Source of the DNA: Nonomuraea thailandensis
GTDB lineage: Bacteria > Actinomycetota > Actinomycetes > Streptosporangiales > Streptosporangiaceae
Assembly: GCF_024172165.1 (NCBI RefSeq)
Contig: NZ_JAMZEB010000001.1
Location: 186,001 to 250,000, forward strand
Reading direction: 5' to 3'
DNA: 64,000 nt
Position numbers and translations under genes: made by a program. Below are positions 5,728-15,522 of this stretch, in pieces (positions within the stretch are counted from its first letter, which is position 1; each line of letters starts with the position of its first letter). The notes beneath the pieces are model-generated. The model was not told the DNA's origin and searched no databases. It worked only from the letters and a program-made list of their open reading frames with translations.

Positions 5728-8700
5728 ATGCTGAGCATCGGCCTGGGGTACGACCCCGGCTACCTGACGCGCCAGGTGGGTAAGGGCGCGGAGAATTATT
5801 ACCTGTCGTCCATCGGTGATGATGAGCGGGGCGAGCCGCCCGGGGTGTGGAGCGGGCGGGCATGCGCCGAACTGGGCTTCACCGCGGGTGACCCGGTGGA
5901 CGCCGAGGCCTTTGAGCGGCTGTATCGCAGCTTCGCCGACCCGCGCCATCCCGCCTTCAACGACCCCTCGGTTCCCGAGGCGGACAAGCCGACGCTGGGC
6001 AGTAGACCGGCTCGCTTCACCGAGGAGACCGGCCGCAAGCCCGTCTACTTCCTGGACCTGACCTTCAGTCCGCCCAAATCCGTCACCCTCTTACATGCGG
6101 GTCTGCTGGCCAAGGCCGCCGAACAGCAGCACCACCATCCCGAGGCGGCGCTCGCGCTGCGGGCCCAGGCTCAGCTGGTGTGGGAGGCGGTCATGGCGGG
6201 AAACGCCGCCATGCTGGAGTTCTACCAGGACGTGTGCGGGGTGAGCCGCGCAGGCAAGCACGGCCCCAAGGTCGCGGGCCGCTCCACCGGCCGCTGGGTG
6301 GATGCGCCCCGCTGGGTGGTCGCCTCCTTCCGGCAGCACACCTCCCGCAACGGCGACCCGCAACTGCATGTGCACAACCCGGTCCTCAACCGCGTCCCCT
6401 GCGACGTCGACGGCAAGTGGCGCGCGCTGGACAGCCGCGCCGTCCACGCCGCCCGTCCGGCCGCCGCCGCGCTGGCCGAGCGGGTGATGTGGGAGACGCT
6501 GACGTGCTCGCTGCCGGTTCGCACCCGCGTCCGCGCCGACGGTCACGGACTGGAGGTGGAAGGCATCGCCGACGACCTGATCGGCATGTTCTCCTCCCGC
6601 AGGGTCGAGGTGTCCGGCCTGCTGGAGCAGTTATGCGCCCAGTACGTGGCCCGACACGGCCGCCAGCCCTCCGCACGCGCCTTGTTCTCCATGGCGCAGT
6701 ACGCCACCCGCGCCACCAAAAGGCGCAAGAGCAAGGCGCCCGCCCCTACCCATGCCGCGGAGCTGGACCACTGGGTGCAGCTGTCCCGGCAGGCCGAGTC
6801 CGGGACGCTGGCCGAGGTCCCCGCCCGGACGCTGCGGCACGACGCCGATCCGGAAACGACCGCCGTTCGCGAGCGAGCCGCCGCCCTGGCCCGCCACGTC
6901 CTGCACCCGACCGCGGTGCCGGAGCCGGGTGGGGGAGAGGCTCACGAGCCGGACACGGGTGGGGGAGAGGGCCCCGAGCCGGAAGGAGATATCGACGCGC
7001 AGATTCGTGACGTCCTGCAGGCCGCGGTCGCCGACGTGCAGCAGGCCAAGGCGGTCTTCTCCCGGTATGAGGTGATGCGCGCGATCAACCGGCACCTGCC
7101 CGGCTGGCTCGGCGGCCTGGCGCCCGGCTCGGTGCGGCTGCTGCTGGAGGAGCTGACCGAACGGGCGATCGGGGCGGGCAACCCGTTCGGGGTGCGGCTG
7201 CTGAATCTTCCCGAAGTGGTGGATGTGCCCGACGTGCTGCGCCGAGCCGATGGCAGCAGCGCCTATAGCGCGCCCTGCGCGGACCGGTTCACCACCGATG
7301 ACCAGCTCGCGGTCGAGAACCGGCTGTTGGCCGCCGCCCAGACGCACACCGCGACGGCCATCCCGCGGCAACGCGTGCAGGAATGGCTGGCCCCGCGCTG
7401 TGCCCGGGCGGGCGGGCCCGGGCTGCGCGAGGACCAAGCCGCCGCGATTGCGGGGATCGCCACCTCCGGCCGGGCGGTGGATGTGTTCGAGGGGCCGGCC
7501 GGGTCCGGCAAGTCCTACACGCTGGGCCGGTTGACCGGGCTGTGGCGCGCGGTCCAGGGGGTTGGTGCGATCGGGCTGACGCTGTCCACCAACGCCTCCC
7601 ACGTGCTGGCCGACGAGGGCTTCGAGCGGGCCTTCAACATCCGGCGCTTCCTCGCCGCGGATCAGGCGGGACGGTTGCGCATCGAGCCCGGCACGCTGAT
7701 CATCGTCGATGAGGCGTCCATGGTGCCCACCGCGGACCTGGCCGCCATCCAGCAGGTCGCCGAGCGGGCGTTCTGCAAGGTGGTGTGGGCCGGCGACACC
7801 GCCCAGCTGTCCGCGCCGGAGGCCGGCGGGCTGATGCGGGTGCTGGCCGCCGACGCCGGCTCGCACGTGCTCACCACGGTGGAGCGGATGGAGGCCGCCT
7901 GGGAGCGGGAGGCGTCCCTGCGGCTGCGAGCCGGCGTCGTCTCGGTCGTGGACACCTACGACGAGCACGGCCGTATCGTGCAGGGCGACCGTGAGCAGAT
8001 CACCGCCCGGCTGGTGGCCGACTACCTGGACGATCGCACCGCCGCCCGGCGGGCGGTGATCCTGACCATGTCCAACGCCGACGCCCGCGAGCTGTCGGCC
8101 CGGGTGCGCGCCGAGCTGGTGCGGCGTGGCGAGGTCAGCGCTGAGGGCGTCCGGCTGCGCGACGGCACCACCGCGGGCGTCGGCGATCTGGTGATGGCCC
8201 GCGCCAACACCCGGCGCGTCAACGTCGCCGGCACCTGGCGCACCCTGTCCAACCGCGACGTCCTGCGCGTCCACCAGGTGCTCGACGACGGCGCCCTGAT
8301 CGGCCACCTCACCAGCCGGGCGCATCCCGGTGGCGACCCCGGCCGCCGCGTCTACATCCCGGCCCGGTACGCGGCCCGGCACCTCGAACTCGGCTACGCC
8401 AGCACCGCCCATGCCGCCCAGGGCCGCACCGTGGACGTCGCCCGCGCCCTGATCGACGGCCGGGTCACCCACCAGATGCTGTATGTGATGCTGACCCGGG
8501 GCCGCTCGGCCAACGTCGGCTACGTCGACGTCAGCGTGCTCACCGCCGCCGACCTGCGCGAGGGCGGCCGGCAGGCGACGCAGCTGGCCGGCCCCGACCC
8601 CGCTCCGGGCGTCCCCACCCTGAACGCCCGCACCGTGCTCGGCCACGTTCTCGAGCGGGACGACGCCGCTCCGGCCGCCGTCGAGGCCCTGCGCCAGGAA

Positions 8701-11013
8701 AGCGAACGTGTCACCCACCTGGCGCATCTGGCCGCCATCTGGCGCGACCTCATCACCCTGGCCACCCGGCCCCGCCACCGCCAGGCGCTGGCCGCCGCGC
8801 TCACTCCGGACCTGTTCGAACGGCTCGGCCAGGACCCGGCCCGCCGCGCCCTGTTCGCCCTGCTGCAGCAGAGCGAACTGGCCGGACGCGACACCCGCGC
8901 CCTCATTCACCGGGCGGCACGCCAGCGTTCCTTCGACGACGCCCGATCCGTCGCCCAGGTGCTGCACCACCGCATCGGCCGCCTGCTCGCCGCCGACCCC
9001 GACCACACCACCCGGGGTGCGCCCTCCTGGCGGTGGCGCGAGCGCACCCCGCACCTCGACGACCCCGAGCTGGCCAGAACCGCCATCGAGGTGGCCGAGC
9101 GGATGGACCAGCGCACCGAGGAGCTGGGCCGGCGCGCAGCCGACCACCCGCCCGAGTGGGCGCTGCGCCAGCTCGGCGAGGTCCCCGACGAGCCGCTGCT
9201 GCGCCACGAATGGATCGTCCGCGCCGGCGTGATCGCCGCCTACGGCGAGGCGTACGGCACCTGGCTGCTCACCGACCACCGCCCAGGACCACTCGCCCCC
9301 GACCGCGACGCCGCCTGGCAAGCCGCCCGAAACGCCCTGCGAGTCCTTCCCGCCACCGCAGAGCGCGCAGGCCACGCGCAGGGCCCGCCCGGTGAGCCGG
9401 CCAGCCGCCTCGCCGCCGACCCCGCGCCACCGCCTCGGCAGGACAGCACCGCACCGTCAGCCGGCGACTCCGTGGCGGCGATGCGCCAGGCCGGTGCCCT
9501 GCTCGCCCTGTCCCACACGCCCCACCAGGTGGGGCTGCTCGATCAGGCCGACCTGGGCGCCCGCGCGGACGCCCTCGCCGCCCGAGCCCGCGATGCCGCC
9601 CGAGATCTGGCCGCTGCCGAGCAGCGCGCCCGGACCTACGCCGGCACCGGGGGAGGGCCTGCCGAACGGGAGCTGCTGGCCAAGCGCGACCAGCTCACCG
9701 GACATCTGCAGCACATCGACGCGGCCACCACAGCAGAGGAACGGCTGCGGCAGGCGGAGCAGAACGTGGAGCAGGCCCGCACCGTCTCGCTATCCGGCCG
9801 GCGCGACAGCCTCATGGCAGCGCAAGAACACCACCGCTCAGCGGCAGCGCAGGCCCGCCAAACCCTCGCCCAGGCACCGCCCCGCACGGTGTGGCCCTTG
9901 ATCCGCCACCAGCACCACCAGCTGACCCGCCACTGGGACAGCCTGCTGCACGACGTCCGGCACGCCGACCTCCAAGCCGCCGAACACGACGCCGCCACCG
10001 CCCGCACCACCCAGCAGCGGACCCGCAGCGAACTGGCCGCCCTCCAGCAAGAAATCGCCCGCCGCGCCGCCCTGCCGCCGGCCCGCCACCGCATCGAACA
10101 AGCCGCCCGCGACCACCACCACACGCGGCAACGCCACCAGCAACTCCTCACCGCGCTGACCAACACACCCGACGGCGTAGGCCTGCTGGACGACAGGCAA
10201 CTGCCCACCCGCATCGCCGAACTCCGCCACCGCGCCCAGCAACTCCAAGCCGCCATCCGCACCGCCGAAGAAGACCTGGCCGGCTGGACCGAACGCGGCG
10301 GCGGCCCCACGGAGCAGAACCTGCACCGTCGCCGCCAGGACTTGGCCGAACAGCTCCGGCGCGTCGACGCCGCGCACCAAGCCGCGCAACGCCGCGACAG
10401 CGAGGCCGCACACCTCAGCGACCTCGCTAGACAGAACGCGACGGTCCTGGAACGCATCCAGCACATCCGGCACGAACTACGTACCGGCACACACCTGCTC
10501 CCCAAAGCCCGAGCCCGGCGCGCAGCGCTGCAAGACGAACTCGGCCAGCTCTTCGAGAAGAACGCCCACCTGCTGGCACAGCTCCAGGCGCGGCATCAAG
10601 ACCACGCCGCGACAGAGCAAGCGGCCCGTACCGCCGCCGAACAAGCGCCACCTGCATCCCGGTGGCCACAGCTGCGGCACTGGGCCGCCGAACTGGACCG
10701 CACCTGGCAACAGGCGCTCCAGCACGCCCGGACCAGCGACCAGGAGGCAGGCCGCCGCCACCTCAACCAGGCACGCCGAGACGCCGCCACGCTCGACCTC
10801 ACGCTGCAAGCCACCGTCGAAGAGACCGAGCGCCGCAGGAGACTGCCGCAGGATCAGCGCCAAGCCGAACGCGCCGCCCGACGCGAACACCAGCAGCGCC
10901 TGCGTGAAACCGACCAGCTCCGCGAGGCCGGCCGGGCCGCGACCCGACCCGGCGCGACACACCGCCCAGAACCACACCGGGAGCCCGCTCATCGCGACGA
11001 TCCCGGCCGCTGA
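5728..11013 (+). CDS. traA: MobF relaxase-helicase (TraA/TrwC type), 1761 aa
   Basis: Nicks the transferred DNA strand and unwinds it in conjugation. Residues 1-~350 are a TrwC relaxase domain: a Tyr pair at Y24-Y25 near the N-terminus, LDLTFSPPKSVTLLHAG, and the metal-binding histidines in QHTSRNGDPQLHVHNP (about H204, H214, H216). Residues ~560-960 are a RecD/TraI-type superfamily 1 helicase: Walker A GPAGSGKS (~589-596), Walker B IIVDEAS (~658), VWAGDTAQLSAPE, and late motifs ASTAHAAQGRTVD and MLTRGRSANVGY. From ~1180 on the protein is a long Ala/Arg/Gln/His-rich coiled coil containing two related ~215-residue units (starting near 1268 and 1484, each with VGLLD, GGGP and ..HIDAA/RVDAA). 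GGAGG lies 12 nt before the ATG, rather far. The only transfer gene in the window; the coupling protein must lie elsewhere. Confidence 0.9.
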   Translation: MLSIGLGYDPGYLTRQVGKGAENYYLSSIGDDERGEPPGVWSGRACAELGFTAGDPVDAEAFERLYRSFADPRHPAFNDPSVPEADKPTLGSRPARFTEETGRKPVYFLDLTFSPPKSVTLLHAGLLAKAAEQQHHHPEAALALRAQAQLVWEAVMAGNAAMLEFYQDVCGVSRAGKHGPKVAGRSTGRWVDAPRWVVASFRQHTSRNGDPQLHVHNPVLNRVPCDVDGKWRALDSRAVHAARPAAAALAERVMWETLTCSLPVRTRVRADGHGLEVEGIADDLIGMFSSRRVEVSGLLEQLCAQYVARHGRQPSARALFSMAQYATRATKRRKSKAPAPTHAAELDHWVQLSRQAESGTLAEVPARTLRHDADPETTAVRERAAALARHVLHPTAVPEPGGGEAHEPDTGGGEGPEPEGDIDAQIRDVLQAAVADVQQAKAVFSRYEVMRAINRHLPGWLGGLAPGSVRLLLEELTERAIGAGNPFGVRLLNLPEVVDVPDVLRRADGSSAYSAPCADRFTTDDQLAVENRLLAAAQTHTATAIPRQRVQEWLAPRCARAGGPGLREDQAAAIAGIATSGRAVDVFEGPAGSGKSYTLGRLTGLWRAVQGVGAIGLTLSTNASHVLADEGFERAFNIRRFLAADQAGRLRIEPGTLIIVDEASMVPTADLAAIQQVAERAFCKVVWAGDTAQLSAPEAGGLMRVLAADAGSHVLTTVERMEAAWEREASLRLRAGVVSVVDTYDEHGRIVQGDREQITARLVADYLDDRTAARRAVILTMSNADARELSARVRAELVRRGEVSAEGVRLRDGTTAGVGDLVMARANTRRVNVAGTWRTLSNRDVLRVHQVLDDGALIGHLTSRAHPGGDPGRRVYIPARYAARHLELGYASTAHAAQGRTVDVARALIDGRVTHQMLYVMLTRGRSANVGYVDVSVLTAADLREGGRQATQLAGPDPAPGVPTLNARTVLGHVLERDDAAPAAVEALRQESERVTHLAHLAAIWRDLITLATRPRHRQALAAALTPDLFERLGQDPARRALFALLQQSELAGRDTRALIHRAARQRSFDDARSVAQVLHHRIGRLLAADPDHTTRGAPSWRWRERTPHLDDPELARTAIEVAERMDQRTEELGRRAADHPPEWALRQLGEVPDEPLLRHEWIVRAGVIAAYGEAYGTWLLTDHRPGPLAPDRDAAWQAARNALRVLPATAERAGHAQGPPGEPASRLAADPAPPPRQDSTAPSAGDSVAAMRQAGALLALSHTPHQVGLLDQADLGARADALAARARDAARDLAAAEQRARTYAGTGGGPAERELLAKRDQLTGHLQHIDAATTAEERLRQAEQNVEQARTVSLSGRRDSLMAAQEHHRSAAAQARQTLAQAPPRTVWPLIRHQHHQLTRHWDSLLHDVRHADLQAAEHDAATARTTQQRTRSELAALQQEIARRAALPPARHRIEQAARDHHHTRQRHQQLLTALTNTPDGVGLLDDRQLPTRIAELRHRAQQLQAAIRTAEEDLAGWTERGGGPTEQNLHRRRQDLAEQLRRVDAAHQAAQRRDSEAAHLSDLARQNATVLERIQHIRHELRTGTHLLPKARARRAALQDELGQLFEKNAHLLAQLQARHQDHAATEQAARTAAEQAPPASRWPQLRHWAAELDRTWQQALQHARTSDQEAGRRHLNQARRDAATLDLTLQATVEETERRRRLPQDQRQAERAARREHQQRLRETDQLREAGRAATRPGATHRPEPHREPAHRDDPGR

Positions 11014-11032
11014 AAAGCAAGCCGCGCCCGGC

Positions 11033-11723
11033 CTACTCCACCGCTGAGTAGGGCGGGAACACTCGTTCGGCGGCGGTGCTGATGGAAGCCACCTGCTCCG
11101 ACGAAAGCTGCGGCGGATGCCGCCGGATCCAGCCGCACAACCGGTCGGCCCGCAGCATCGTCACCCCGGACACCGTCAGCGCACCCCAGCGAGGCAGTTT
11201 CGCGCCATGCACCGCGACCACCGGCATGACCGGCACCTTCCACCCGGCCGCACGCAGCACCTCACCGACCCGAGCGGCCTCGAACACGGTCGCCTGCACC
11301 AGGCTGTCGGCCGGGCGACGGCCGATCCACAACCGGCCACCATGGCCGCGGATGCTGCTGTTGCGATGCCACCGCTTGGAATCCACCAGCACCACCCCAC
11401 CAGGGCCGATCACCAGATGATCCACATCCGCCCGACGAACGCGGCAACGCCCGATCGTGCAACACCGTATACCCGGCCAGCACCCGCAATCGCCGCGCCG
11501 TGGCCCGCTCACCCATCGCCCCCTTACACCACGCCGCCGCCGGGGAAGGCACCCGCCACCGCTGCACCACATCCGCCAGCGCCACCACCACCGCGGCCAC
11601 CAGACCGGCCTGCCAGCTCCACACCCAGGCCACCACCGCGAACGCGGCCACCGCCCGCACCAGCCACCGGCGTGCCCGTACGGCCCGCCACCCGCGCCCG
11701 ATACTGCACCTGCGCCGATGCAC
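11033..11723 (-). pseudogene. NERD-domain (nuclease-related) membrane protein, frameshifted
   Basis: Two frames together give one protein. From 11723 comes a hydrophobic segment (LVRAVAAFAVVAWVWSWQAG and AAVVVALADVV), then GAMGERATARRL and GYTVLHDRALPR. The other frame continues RADVDHLVIGPGGVVLVDSKRW, SLVQATVFEAARV and VMPVVAVHG to the stop at 11033. The NERD core (GE, D-HL-IGP-GV, D-K) is split by one extra base near 11435. NERD proteins are often found beside conjugation genes in actinomycetes. It converges on the relaxase gene. A sequencing error is possible. Confidence 0.7.
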
Positions 11724-12301
11724 CGGCGTCTGTCGAATGCTGACGCGTCACCACGACCTCCCCGAGATCCTCGCAACGCCACTCACGCTACACAGACCGC
11801 TCACCAGCAGTCCCCCGCGATACCGAAATTGCCGGGGATTGCGCATCAGCGGCAGGCCCTCCGTGTGCGCGGGCCCTGTTACCCGCCAGAACCAAAGGCT
11901 ACCCATGCCACCCGGACCGCACGACGTGCGACTTGTACGACAACGTTCAACCACGGTGTCGCGGTCGGGGTGATGGCGAAGGCGTGCAGGTGAGGCAAGT
12001 CGGTAGCGCGGACGGTCGCATCTTGGGTGCCGCAAGTCCGGGGCGAATACCCGCTCACCGCCCCGAAATCCGCGGACCCCACCGCGAGGGTCACCCCCAC
12101 CCGGCGACTATGCGACCCCGTACGAGACCGCTGTCTGGACGGTCGCGCATGGCGCCGTCCCAGGTCTCGCCGATCACCGCCAGTCAGATCCGTTGGCCGT
12201 GACATCATGCGGATGTGTCGGAGGCGAGGTATTTCGAGAAGAGCAGTGGCGGTGTCGTTCGGCACTGCTGTCGCTGTCGAACGAGTCGACTACTTCGCGC
12301 G
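11724..12301. other. Intergenic region between the transfer module and the first IS
   Basis: I see no gene. Long frames here are mirror shadows without ribosome binding sites. Composition is slightly less G+C-rich than the flanks. The IS5-type element inserts at 12302. Confidence 0.4.
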
Positions 12302-13341
12302 CTAGGCCGTGTTTCAGAAGTGGTGCGCTCATAGCCAGGTGTCGATCACGGCGATATGAACAGTCGCTTCGTAGCGCACGGCCAGCTTGTCGAAGCGGGT
12401 AGCCACCGCCCGGTAGCCCTTGAGCCGGTTGATGCCGCATTCCACGGCGTGACGCAGCTTGTAGGACTCGGGGTCGAAGGCCGGTGGCCGGCCGCCCTTC
12501 GTCCCCTTCCTGCGCCGGGCGGCGGCTTGGTCCAGCTTGATCGGGATGGTGGCCTTGATGCCGCGCCTGCGCAGGTAACGGCGGTTACCGCGCGAGCTGT
12601 AGGCCTTATCGGCCAGCACCCGGTCCGGCCGGGTACGGGGCCGGCCCCCGCCCAGGCGCGGCACCCGGATGCCCTCCAAGACCGCCGTGAACTGCGGGCT
12701 GTCACCACGCTGCCCGGCCGTCAGCACGATCGACAGTGCTCTGCGGCCCTGCTCGGTGGCCAGGTGCAGTTTGGTGCTCAAGCCACCCCGGGAACGCCCC
12801 AGCCCGTGATCGGCCGGCTCTTCCTGCACCCCGCCCGGCGACTCGACCTGCAGATCCCCCTTTTCCGCGCCCCGGCGGCGTGCTGATGAGCCCGGCAGAC
12901 GGTGGAGTCGACACTCACATCCCACGTGATCAGCCCAGCCGCGTCCGCCTGAGCCTGCAAGACGGTCAGGATCTGCTGCCAGGTTCCGGCACGCTGCCAG
13001 CGCCGGAACAACCCGTAGATCGTCTGCCAGCATCCGTACCGCTCCGGCACGTCCCGCCATGGCGCCCCCACCCGAACCCGCCACCGGATCCCATTAATGA
13101 GCTGCCGTTTCGTCCAGGTCGGCGGGCGCCCTGGCTTGCGGCCGACCGGCAGCAGCGGCTCCAGCACCGCCCACTGCGCATCGGTCAGATCAGCCCGCCC
13201 GGCCACCGGTAAGGTGTCCACGAGGTCTCCGTGCAGATGGTCTTCTTGGTCGTTGACTCATCTACCGGAGACCTCTTCTTTTGTCGATCTACGAACACCT
13301 CGAGCAACCGCCACTCAAGTCACTTCTGAAACACGGCCTAG
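12302..13341 (-). mobile_element. Complete IS5-type insertion sequence with CTAG target duplication
   Basis: Perfect terminal inverted repeats TAGGCCGTGTTTCAGAAGTG (12303-12322) and its complement (13321-13340). CTAG occurs at both borders (12302-12305 and 13338-13341) and is probably the duplicated target, giving an element of about 1.03 kb. The transposase is read on the minus strand in two overlapping frames. It looks intact. Confidence 0.8.
12329..13221 (-). CDS. IS5 family transposase, two frames joined by likely programmed -1 frameshift
   Basis: The first frame (from 13221) carries the N-terminal DUF4096-type domain: [54 protein letters not shown]. The second (ending 12329) carries the DDE C-terminus: [46 protein letters not shown]. 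They overlap at AAAAGGGGG (minus strand, 12857-12865), a plausible slippery run where a -1 slip joins GARK to KGDLQ. This two-frame layout is normal for this IS group, so I do not call it broken. Confidence 0.8.
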
Positions 13342-13607
13342 CGCTAAGACTCTAACAAAATGATCTCTAAGTGGGCGTTTAAGCCCGACTGGTGGCATAT
13401 GAGGGCTTTTGTTCCGTAGATTGATCGCCGGATCGGCGCACTCTTCGACCCGGTTCGGTACTCAATCGGCGGTTCAGGCCGACGCACCGCGCCCGCCTGA
13501 CCCCGAAAGCTCCCGTCTCATCCCCGCATGCGGTACCTCGCCCTGGTTTGATCGACGGCCGGATGGCCGTCTGGCCAGCCGCGTCACTCCGGCAGTACCC
13601 CAAAGGC
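13342..13607. other. Gap between two adjacent IS5-type elements
   Basis: Holds the outer flank of the first element, then the left end (AGTGGGCGTTT at 13370-13380) and leader of the second. No separate gene. Confidence 0.5.
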
Positions 13608-14480
13608 ATGACCGAACCGCGACCGTATCCCAGCGACCTGTCCGACGCCCGATGGGCGCTCGTCGAGCCCGTCTTGACCGCCTGGCGAGCCGAACGCCGC
13701 GCAGGCGCCCTAGACATCGGCCGGCCGCCCGAGCATGACCTGCGCGACATCTGCAACGCCATCCTCTACGTCAACCGCACCGGCATCCCCTGGCGCTACC
13801 TGCCGCACGAGTACCCGCCCTGGCAGACCGCCTACGCCTACTTCGCGCACTGGCAGAAAGACGGCATTTCTGACCAGCTCACCAGCCTGCTCCGCCGATC
13901 CGTCCGCACCGCGGCCGGGCGTGACTCCGAGCCCACCGCCTGCGTGATCGACGCCCAAAGCATCAAGACCTCTACCAACGTGCCCGCCACCAGCCAGGGC
14001 TACGATGCCGGCAAGAAGATCGCCGGCCGCAAGCGCACCATCATCACCGACACCCTGGGCCTCCTGCTGGCCGTGCTGGTCACCGCCGCCAGCCTCTCCG
14101 ACAGCGCCGCCGGACTGCCCCTGCTCGTCACAGCCGCCACCGACCGGCCCACCCTCACCAAGGCCTGGGCCGACAGCGCCTACCGCACCACCGTCATCGA
14201 GGGCGGCGCGGCCCTCGGCATCGACGTCGAGATCGTCCGCCGCGATCCCGCCACCAGAGGCTTCACCCCATTGCCGCGGCGCTGGCCGGCCGAACGCACG
14301 CTCGGCTGGCTGATGCTGCATCGCCGCCTGGTGCGCGACTACGAAGCCCGCCCCGACCGCTCCGAAGCCATGATCCACATCGCCATGATCGATCTCATGG
14401 CCCGCCGACTCACCGGCGAGAACACCCCCACCTGGCGCGGCACCTAAACCCGGGATCAGACAGGATCAAACGCCCACTAA
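13368..14480 (+). mobile_element. IS5-type insertion sequence, second element
   Basis: Ends GTGGGCGTTT (13371-13380) and AAACGCCCAC (14468-14477) form a short inverted pair, flanked on each side by TAA (13368-13370, 14478-14480), a likely 3-bp target duplication. It encloses one transposase gene. Total length about 1.1 kb. It lies only 30 bp from the previous element. Confidence 0.7.
13608..14447 (+). CDS. IS5 family transposase, 279 aa
   Basis: Start ATG 13608 (MTEPRPYPSDLSDARWALVE). N-terminal DUF4096-like domain with NRTGIPWRYLPHEYPPW; DDE catalytic region CVIDAQSIKTSTNVP, KKIAGRKRTIITDTLGLLLA, WADSAYR; conserved C-terminus RTLGWLMLHRRLVRDYE. Full length for the group and uninterrupted. 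It is similar to, but clearly different from, the transposase at 17987-18826. Confidence 0.85.
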   Translation: MTEPRPYPSDLSDARWALVEPVLTAWRAERRAGALDIGRPPEHDLRDICNAILYVNRTGIPWRYLPHEYPPWQTAYAYFAHWQKDGISDQLTSLLRRSVRTAAGRDSEPTACVIDAQSIKTSTNVPATSQGYDAGKKIAGRKRTIITDTLGLLLAVLVTAASLSDSAAGLPLLVTAATDRPTLTKAWADSAYRTTVIEGGAALGIDVEIVRRDPATRGFTPLPRRWPAERTLGWLMLHRRLVRDYEARPDRSEAMIHIAMIDLMARRLTGENTPTWRGT

Positions 14481-15412
14481 GGAGTGAGGACGAGGCGACC
14501 ACGAAGGCCGCCTTTGGCGAGGCGCTGGTGGGCGGCGGCGACTTGGTCGAGCGGCATGCTCTCAGCCACGCGTAGGGTGAGGGAGCCCGCTTCGACCAAG
14601 GCGGCAAGCCCGGTGAGGAGGGCGCCGTCAGCGCGGATCCAATGATTGAACACCCGGATGCCGCGCAGCGGGAGCGGCGCCCCTCCCGCCACCAGCGCGG
14701 CGAATGCTCCCCCCGACCGGACCGCGTCGAGGGCGGCCACTCCGACCACGGCAGCGTCCAGCGCTGCGTGCACACCGCCCGTGACAAGGCAACGGACCGC
14801 CTCACCCAGCCGCGCCGTACGTGGCACGAACAGTTCGGCTCCCAGCTCGCGGACGAGGGATTCGTCATCGGCCCCGGCGACCGCGACCACCCGGAGCCCG
14901 CGCGCGACAGCCAGTTGGACCGCGAAGCCGCCTACTGCACCGGCCGCCCCGGTCACCAGCAGCGTCTGCCCGGGGTTCAGGTTGAGCCCGTCGAGCGCTT
15001 GCGCGGCGGTGAGGCCGTTCAGGGGCAGTGTGGCGGCCTGTACGGGCGAGACACCCGCAGGCGCGGCGGCGACCGCGTCCGCGTCAAGGACGACGTGCTC
15101 GGCCTGAGTGCCGAGCGGCACGTCCAGCCGGTCGGACAGGCCGATCACCCGGTCCCCGCGCATGAGACCGGTGACCTCTGGGCCCGTCTGCTCGACGGTT
15201 CCGGCGATATCCCACCCGACGCCGATCACGTCCCGCGGCGGCAGCAAACCCGCCTCGGTGAGCGCACCGGACCGCGTCCCCAGATCGACCGGGTTGACCG
15301 TCGCGGCCTCCATCCGAATCCGGACCTGTCCCTCTCCCACAACCGGCATCGGCACGTCGGCGATCTGGAGAACCTCCGGGCCGCCGAACCCACGGATGAC
15401 AACTGCACGCAT
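14477..15412 (-). CDS. NADPH:quinone oxidoreductase-like enzyme (zinc-free MDR family), 311 aa
   Basis: Reduces quinones or related carbonyl compounds with NADPH in the cytoplasm. Start ATG 15412, with GAGGAGG 6 nt upstream. Residues 1-120 are the GroES-like fold (GFGGPEVLQIADVP, VRIRMEAATVNPVDLGTRSG, GDRVIGL). The Rossmann fold follows with GQTLLVTGAAGAVGGFAVQLA, i.e. the GxGxxG-like AAGAVGG cofactor loop. The structural and catalytic zinc cysteines are absent, as expected. It is transcribed divergently from the HxlR-type regulator at 15523, the usual pairing in actinomycetes. Its stop lies one base before the IS at 14478, so the 3' end may have been trimmed. Confidence 0.8.
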   Translation of the reverse strand: MRAVVIRGFGGPEVLQIADVPMPVVGEGQVRIRMEAATVNPVDLGTRSGALTEAGLLPPRDVIGVGWDIAGTVEQTGPEVTGLMRGDRVIGLSDRLDVPLGTQAEHVVLDADAVAAAPAGVSPVQAATLPLNGLTAAQALDGLNLNPGQTLLVTGAAGAVGGFAVQLAVARGLRVVAVAGADDESLVRELGAELFVPRTARLGEAVRCLVTGGVHAALDAAVVGVAALDAVRSGGAFAALVAGGAPLPLRGIRVFNHWIRADGALLTGLAALVEAGSLTLRVAESMPLDQVAAAHQRLAKGGLRGRLVLTP

Positions 15413-15464
15413 GAAACCTCCTCGTCGTTCCACATTCCAGGATTCGAGAACCACCGTATGGAGA

Positions 15465-15487
15465 CCTACTCTCTGCAGGGAAGTAGG
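15465..15487. promoter_or_regulatory. Likely HxlR operator in the divergent promoter
   Basis: CCTACT (15465-15470) and AGTAGG (15482-15487) face each other across 11 bp between the divergent oxidoreductase and HxlR genes. The site is short, and its placement is the main support. Confidence 0.35.
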
Positions 15488-15522
15488 CACCTCAAAGTGC
15501 GTATCTCTCCCACAGGAACGCG

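Noticed and set aside
6631..9375. 914-codon open frame on the minus strand
   Set aside because: It lies wholly within the relaxase gene, is Gly/Ala/Val-rich without family motifs, and is the usual antisense shadow of a G+C-rich coding region.
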